Virus record (IMG/VR): IMGVR_UViG_3300021091_003447
Coordinates: 1 to 30,715 of that record
Direction: 5' to 3' (one strand)
DNA: 30,715 bases
Source of the DNA: a virus
Shown: in pieces, positions 27,141 to 30,715 of the stretch
How the letters are laid out: each line of letters starts with the position of its first letter
Numbering within the stretch: the first letter of the stretch is position 1
Notes under the pieces: generated by a model
What the model was told of the DNA's origin: nothing
Database searches by the model: none
What the model saw: the letters and a program-made list of their open reading frames with translations, nothing else
Translations under genes and position numbers: made by a program

Positions 27141-29480
27141 ATGAATTCATCCACAATCAAAGTTAAAAAACGCACAGGCGCATTGGAACCACTTGATATC
27201 AACAAGATGCATTTTGTTGTGGAGGAGGCTTGTGAAGGATTGACGGGAGTATCAGCATCTCAAATAGAAATGAATGCCAACATACAATTTTATGATGGCA
27301 TCAGCACTAGAGACATACAGAATGTTTTGATTAGAAGTGCAAATGATCTTATCACTTTAGAAAATCCTAATTATCAATACGCGGCTGCAAGACTTTTGTT
27401 GTATGATCTACGCAAACAAGCACATGGAGATTATGAGTATCTGCATCTTGCAAAACTGATCATCAGAAATGTGAGACATGGTGTGTATGACAAAGCAATT
27501 TTAGACAAATACAACAAAACTGAAATCAAAAAACTCAACACGTGGATACGCAGAGACAGAGACTTGGACTTTACCTACGCAGGATTAAGACAGATTGTGG
27601 ACAAGTATTTGGTGCAGGACAGGAGCTCGGGCCAGTTGTATGAGACACCACAAGACATGTACATGATGATTGCAGCCACTTTGTTTATGAACTATCCAGA
27701 AAAAGAAAGAATGAAATATGTTAAAAAATATTATGACGCTATCTCAACACATAAGATTAACATTCCAACGCCTGTCATGGCGGGCGTTAGAACTCCTATC
27801 CGTCAGTTTGCTAGTTGTGTGCTTGTTGACAGCGATGACACTCTCCCTAGCATTTTCAGCAGCGACATGGCTATTGGTCTCTATGTGGCGAGGCGCGCGG
27901 GCATTGGCATCAATGCTGGCAGGATCAGGGGCATCAACTCAAAAATAAGAGGTGGTGAGGTACAACACACAGGAGTGATTCCATTCCTTAAAAAATTCGA
28001 AAGCACTGTGAGATGCTGCACACAGAATGGAGTGAGAGGCGGCAATGCCACTGTGCATTTCCCCATCTGGCATTCGGAGATACAGGACATATTGGTGCTG
28101 AAGAACAACAAAGGCACAGATGACAATCGTGTGAGAAGAATGGACTACAGCATACAGATCAGCAAATTGTTCTATGAAAGATTTATCAACGATGAAGATA
28201 TCACACTGTTTTCACCACATGAAGTGCCTGGACTGTATGACGCATTTGGCACAGATCAGTTTGATGCAATGTATCTAAAGTATGAAGCAGATAAAAAAAT
28301 ATTAAAGAAAACCATTGGTGCACAGGAATTATTTTTTGATTTACTGAAGGAAAGAGCAGAAACAGGACGCATATACATCATGAACATAGATCACGTGAAT
28401 ACACATTCATCCTTCAAAGACAAAGTGAACATGAGTAATTTGTGCCAAGAAATCACATTACCCACTAAACCCATTCAACACATAGACGACACAGAGGGTG
28501 AAATTGCACTGTGCATACTGAGTGCCATCAACGTGGGTGTGCTGAATGAAATCAGTGAATTGGAAAATTTGTGTGATCTCAGCGTGAGAGCTTTGGAAGA
28601 AATCATAGATTATCAACAGTATCCTGTCAAAGCAGCAGAGATCAGCACCAAGATGAGACGCAGTTTGGGCATAGGATATATTGGTTTGGCACACTATCTG
28701 GCCAAATTAGATGTGAAATATCATCATAAAGCAGCCTGGGAGGCCGTGGACAAACTCACAGAAGCATTTCAATTCTATCTGCTCAAAGCCAGCAATAATT
28801 TGGCACAAGAGCGTGGAGCCTGTGATGGATATCATCGCACCAAATATGCAGAAGGACTGTTGCCCATAGATCATTACAAACGTGAAGTGGATGAAATTGT
28901 GCCTGCCAAACAGAGAATGAATTGGGAACAGTTGAGACGCGACATTGGCAAGTATGGATTGAGACACAGCACACTGAGCGCACAGATGCCAAGTGAAAGT
29001 TCTTCAGTGGTCAGCAATGCCACCAACGGTATAGAACCACCCAGAGCACTGCTGAGCATTAAGAAAAGTAAAAAAGGACCGTTGAAACAAGTGGTCGCTG
29101 GATTTCCCAAACTGAAAAATTCATATACCATGCTGTGGGACATGCCCAACAATGATGGTTATATCAAGATAGTGTCAGTGATGCAGAAATACTTTGATCA
29201 GGCCATATCCGGCAACTGGAGTTATAATCCTCTCAACTATGAAAACAACGAAGTGCCACTGAGTGTGATGGCCACTGATATGTTGAATGCGTATAAATAT
29301 GGTTGGAAAACATCTTATTATCAAAACACTTATGATTTTAAAGGTGAAGAAGTAGATGTACAACCTTCCGGTTTACCAATTAATGATAACAATGAAGAAT
29401 CGGAAGACTTGACATTGAACGGCTTAGATGTTAAAGTAAAAAGCGGCAGTGACACAGAGTGTGAAGCCTGCACAATATAA
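27141..29480 (+). CDS. nrdA: Ribonucleoside-diphosphate reductase alpha subunit NrdA (class Ia)
   Basis: NrdA reduces ribonucleotides to deoxyribonucleotides with NrdB and supplies dNTPs for phage replication. From the chosen ATG it has 779 residues. An ATP-cone-like N terminus (KVKKRTGALEPLDINKM) is followed by the active-site cysteine in FASCVLVDSDD, the radical-site NMSNLCQE, the partner cysteine in ALCILSAINVG, SESSSVVSNATNGIEPP, and a C-terminal redox pair CEAC. Longer in-frame starts were rejected because they extend into the previous gene. NrdB starts 9 nt downstream. Common in large lytic phages. Confidence 0.97.
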   Translation: MNSSTIKVKKRTGALEPLDINKMHFVVEEACEGLTGVSASQIEMNANIQFYDGISTRDIQNVLIRSANDLITLENPNYQYAAARLLLYDLRKQAHGDYEYLHLAKLIIRNVRHGVYDKAILDKYNKTEIKKLNTWIRRDRDLDFTYAGLRQIVDKYLVQDRSSGQLYETPQDMYMMIAATLFMNYPEKERMKYVKKYYDAISTHKINIPTPVMAGVRTPIRQFASCVLVDSDDTLPSIFSSDMAIGLYVARRAGIGINAGRIRGINSKIRGGEVQHTGVIPFLKKFESTVRCCTQNGVRGGNATVHFPIWHSEIQDILVLKNNKGTDDNRVRRMDYSIQISKLFYERFINDEDITLFSPHEVPGLYDAFGTDQFDAMYLKYEADKKILKKTIGAQELFFDLLKERAETGRIYIMNIDHVNTHSSFKDKVNMSNLCQEITLPTKPIQHIDDTEGEIALCILSAINVGVLNEISELENLCDLSVRALEEIIDYQQYPVKAAEISTKMRRSLGIGYIGLAHYLAKLDVKYHHKAAWEAVDKLTEAFQFYLLKASNNLAQERGACDGYHRTKYAEGLLPIDHYKREVDEIVPAKQRMNWEQLRRDIGKYGLRHSTLSAQMPSESSSVVSNATNGIEPPRALLSIKKSKKGPLKQVVAGFPKLKNSYTMLWDMPNNDGYIKIVSVMQKYFDQAISGNWSYNPLNYENNEVPLSVMATDMLNAYKYGWKTSYYQNTYDFKGEEVDVQPSGLPINDNNEESEDLTLNGLDVKVKSGSDTECEACTI

Positions 29481-29489
29481 TATTTAATT

Positions 29490-30587
29490 ATGAAAACAGT
29501 ATTCAATAGGAACGAAGTAGATTGGAGTAAAGAACCCATGTTCTTTGGTGAAGATCAATCTGTGCAGAGATATGATGTGTTTAAATATCCGCAATTTGAC
29601 AAACTTAATCAAACCATGTTGGGTTATTTTTGGAGACCAGAAGAAGTCAGTTTACAAAAAGATAGATCAGACTATGCAAATTTTCGACCAGAACAAAAAC
29701 ATATTTTTACTTCAAATTTAAAATATCAAACATTGTTGGATTCTGTGCAAGGTCGTGGACCCAGTCTGAATTTTTTACCTTACTGTTCAAGTCCAGAATT
29801 GGAAGGCTGCATAGTGACTTGGGATTTTTTCGAAACCATACACTCCAGAGCCTACACACACATCATGAAGAATGTGTATGCTGATCCATCAGAAGTTTTC
29901 GATACCATACTCAATGACAAGGAGATATTGAAACGAGCAGTGTCAGTCACTGAAAACTATGACAAGTTTGGTGAACTAGCATTGCAATTCACTGTGAACA
30001 ACAAAGGCAGTGCGGAAGAACTAAAAAGACAACTGTATTTGGCCATGGTGAATGTGAATCTATTGGAAGGATTAAGATTCTATGTGTCCTTTGCGTGTAC
30101 TTTTGCTTTTGGAGAATTAAAACTGATGGAAGGATCTGCTAAGATACTTTCACTGATAGCACGTGATGAAGCCACTCATTTGAATTTGACCACCCATGTG
30201 ATCAAGGCATGGCAAAAAGGTGACGACAAAGATATTTTAAAAATTATCAAACAGGAAGACAAAACTGTGATAGAAATGTTTAAAAAATGCGTGGAAGAAG
30301 AAAAAGCATGGGCCAAACATTTATTCAAAGACGGTAGTATCATTGGACTCAATGATAGACTATTGGGACAATATGTGGAACACATTGCCAATAAAAGATT
30401 GAGGGCTTTGGGTTTTGATTCTGAATTTGAGACTTCAGCCACAAACAATCCTCTACCTTGGACTCAACATTGGTTGAGTTCAAAAGGCATGCAGGTGGCT
30501 CCACAGGAAACGGAAGTAGAATCCTACATAGTAGGTGGTATCAAACAGGATGTCAAAAAGGACGACTTCAAAAAATTCAAACTGTAA
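29490..30587 (+). CDS. nrdB: Ribonucleoside-diphosphate reductase beta subunit NrdB (class Ia)
   Basis: NrdB holds the di-iron tyrosyl radical. The 365-residue protein has the iron ligands in order: the aspartate in YQTLLDSVQG; Glu and His in FFETIHSRAYTH, which also contains the radical tyrosine; LLEGLRFYVSF with a further Glu; and ARDEATHLN with the last Glu-His pair. The C-terminal DDFKKFKL is the NrdA-docking tail. The ATG follows the nrdA stop closely; TATAAT 8 nt upstream could serve as an extra -10 box, but no -35 box goes with it. Confidence 0.97.
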   Translation: MKTVFNRNEVDWSKEPMFFGEDQSVQRYDVFKYPQFDKLNQTMLGYFWRPEEVSLQKDRSDYANFRPEQKHIFTSNLKYQTLLDSVQGRGPSLNFLPYCSSPELEGCIVTWDFFETIHSRAYTHIMKNVYADPSEVFDTILNDKEILKRAVSVTENYDKFGELALQFTVNNKGSAEELKRQLYLAMVNVNLLEGLRFYVSFACTFAFGELKLMEGSAKILSLIARDEATHLNLTTHVIKAWQKGDDKDILKIIKQEDKTVIEMFKKCVEEEKAWAKHLFKDGSIIGLNDRLLGQYVEHIANKRLRALGFDSEFETSATNNPLPWTQHWLSSKGMQVAPQETEVESYIVGGIKQDVKKDDFKKFKL

Positions 30588-30599
30588 TCCAAAAACCGT

Positions 30600-30628
30600 T
30601 TGACAATCACAGCACAACACATTATAAT
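30600..30628 (+). promoter_or_regulatory. Consensus sigma70 promoter of tRNA-Gly
   Basis: TTGACA (30600-30605), 17 bp, TATAAT (30623-30628): perfect at both hexamers. The tRNA begins 12 nt after the -10 box. Confidence 0.92.
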
Positions 30629-30639
30629 TAAATCGAACT

Positions 30640-30714
30640 GCGGGTGTAGCTCAGTGGTAGAGCGAATCGTTGCCAACGATTAGGTCGTGGGTTCAATTCC
30701 CTTCACCCGCTCCA
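30640..30714 (+). tRNA. tRNA-Gly (anticodon GCC)
   Basis: The 7-bp acceptor GCGGGTG/CACCCGC, D stem GCTC/GAGC, and anticodon stem AATCG/CGATT with loop TTGCCAA (anticodon GCC) are all intact, and the 3' CCA is encoded. The T stem (GTGGG/CCCTT) contains one U-U mismatch and one G-U pair, slightly weaker than usual. It reads GGC and GGU codons. Confidence 0.95.
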
Positions 30715-30715
30715 A

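Noticed and set aside
1-30715. The window is a piece of an alphaproteobacterial chromosome
   Set aside because: dnaK, hemA/E/F and cytochrome b alone would fit a host, but they are interleaved with T4-type late promoters, phage-type small overlapping genes, a tail fibre and nrdAB, and lack their usual host neighbours (dnaJ, Rieske, cytochrome c1).
1-30715. CRISPR array, insertion sequence or integrase-linked attachment site
   Set aside because: No regularly spaced repeats, no transposase or integrase frames and no tRNA-derived direct repeat were seen in the window.

Overview
This window looks like part of a large tailed-phage genome with T4-like (myovirus-type) late transcription. The host was probably a marine alphaproteobacterium, perhaps SAR11-like. 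Phage evidence: very dense, overlapping small genes; class Ia ribonucleotide reductase genes nrdA-nrdB; a pectate-lyase-fold tail fibre; many small proteins whose sequence style I recognise from marine T4-like cyanophages and pelagiphages; and repeated TATAAATA-type late promoters. Alphaproteobacterial evidence: the haem pathway starts with 5-aminolevulinate synthase (the C4 enzyme of that class), and the cytochrome b is of the long alphaproteobacterial type. No capsid, portal, terminase or polymerase gene lies here, so the T4-like assignment is an inference.

Left arm (1 to about 9,930, minus strand). This arm is built of operons driven by near-consensus sigma70 promoters (TTGACA/T, 17 or 18 bp, TATAAT-like). 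From left to right it holds: the first codons of an unknown gene; an operon of lipoprotein, hemF, hemE and a 2OG-Fe(II) oxygenase-like gene closed by a good terminator; a complete dnaK; a small secreted protein; a four-gene operon of small proteins; and a 13-gene chain of mostly tiny genes, at least five of them membrane proteins, that ends in a Bax-inhibitor-1 family membrane protein. A lone lipoprotein gene follows.

Switch region (9,900 to 10,090). Divergent sigma70 promoters, an operator-like palindrome, two terminator-like hairpins and a T4-type late promoter lie within 190 bp.

Right arm (10,087 to 30,714, mostly plus strand). It carries a speD-like gene, a YqgE-family gene, hemA behind a canonical late promoter, a TylF-type methyltransferase and a second 2OG oxygenase-like gene. 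A minus-strand island holds cytochrome b with a 25-codon and a 55-codon membrane ORF. Then come a lipoprotein; a pol-beta-type nucleotidyltransferase overlapping a ligase-like protein; a probably abundant small structural protein with a textbook terminator; basic proteins sharing an N-terminal MKhxEh tag; a structural-type gene ending in an A AAA AAG slippery site; an Nfu-type Fe-S protein; a PD-(D/E)XK nuclease; the tail fibre; nrdA; nrdB; and tRNA-Gly(GCC).

Themes. Host-derived metabolic genes centre on haem (hemA, hemE, hemF), a haem-binding respiratory subunit (cytochrome b), Fe-S assembly (Nfu), protein folding (DnaK) and nucleotide or polyamine supply. Together they suggest that infection maintains or redirects haem and respiratory-chain capacity. 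A second theme is regulatory: many genes without a ribosome binding site start 5-6 nt after a promoter -10 element, so leaderless mRNAs look common.
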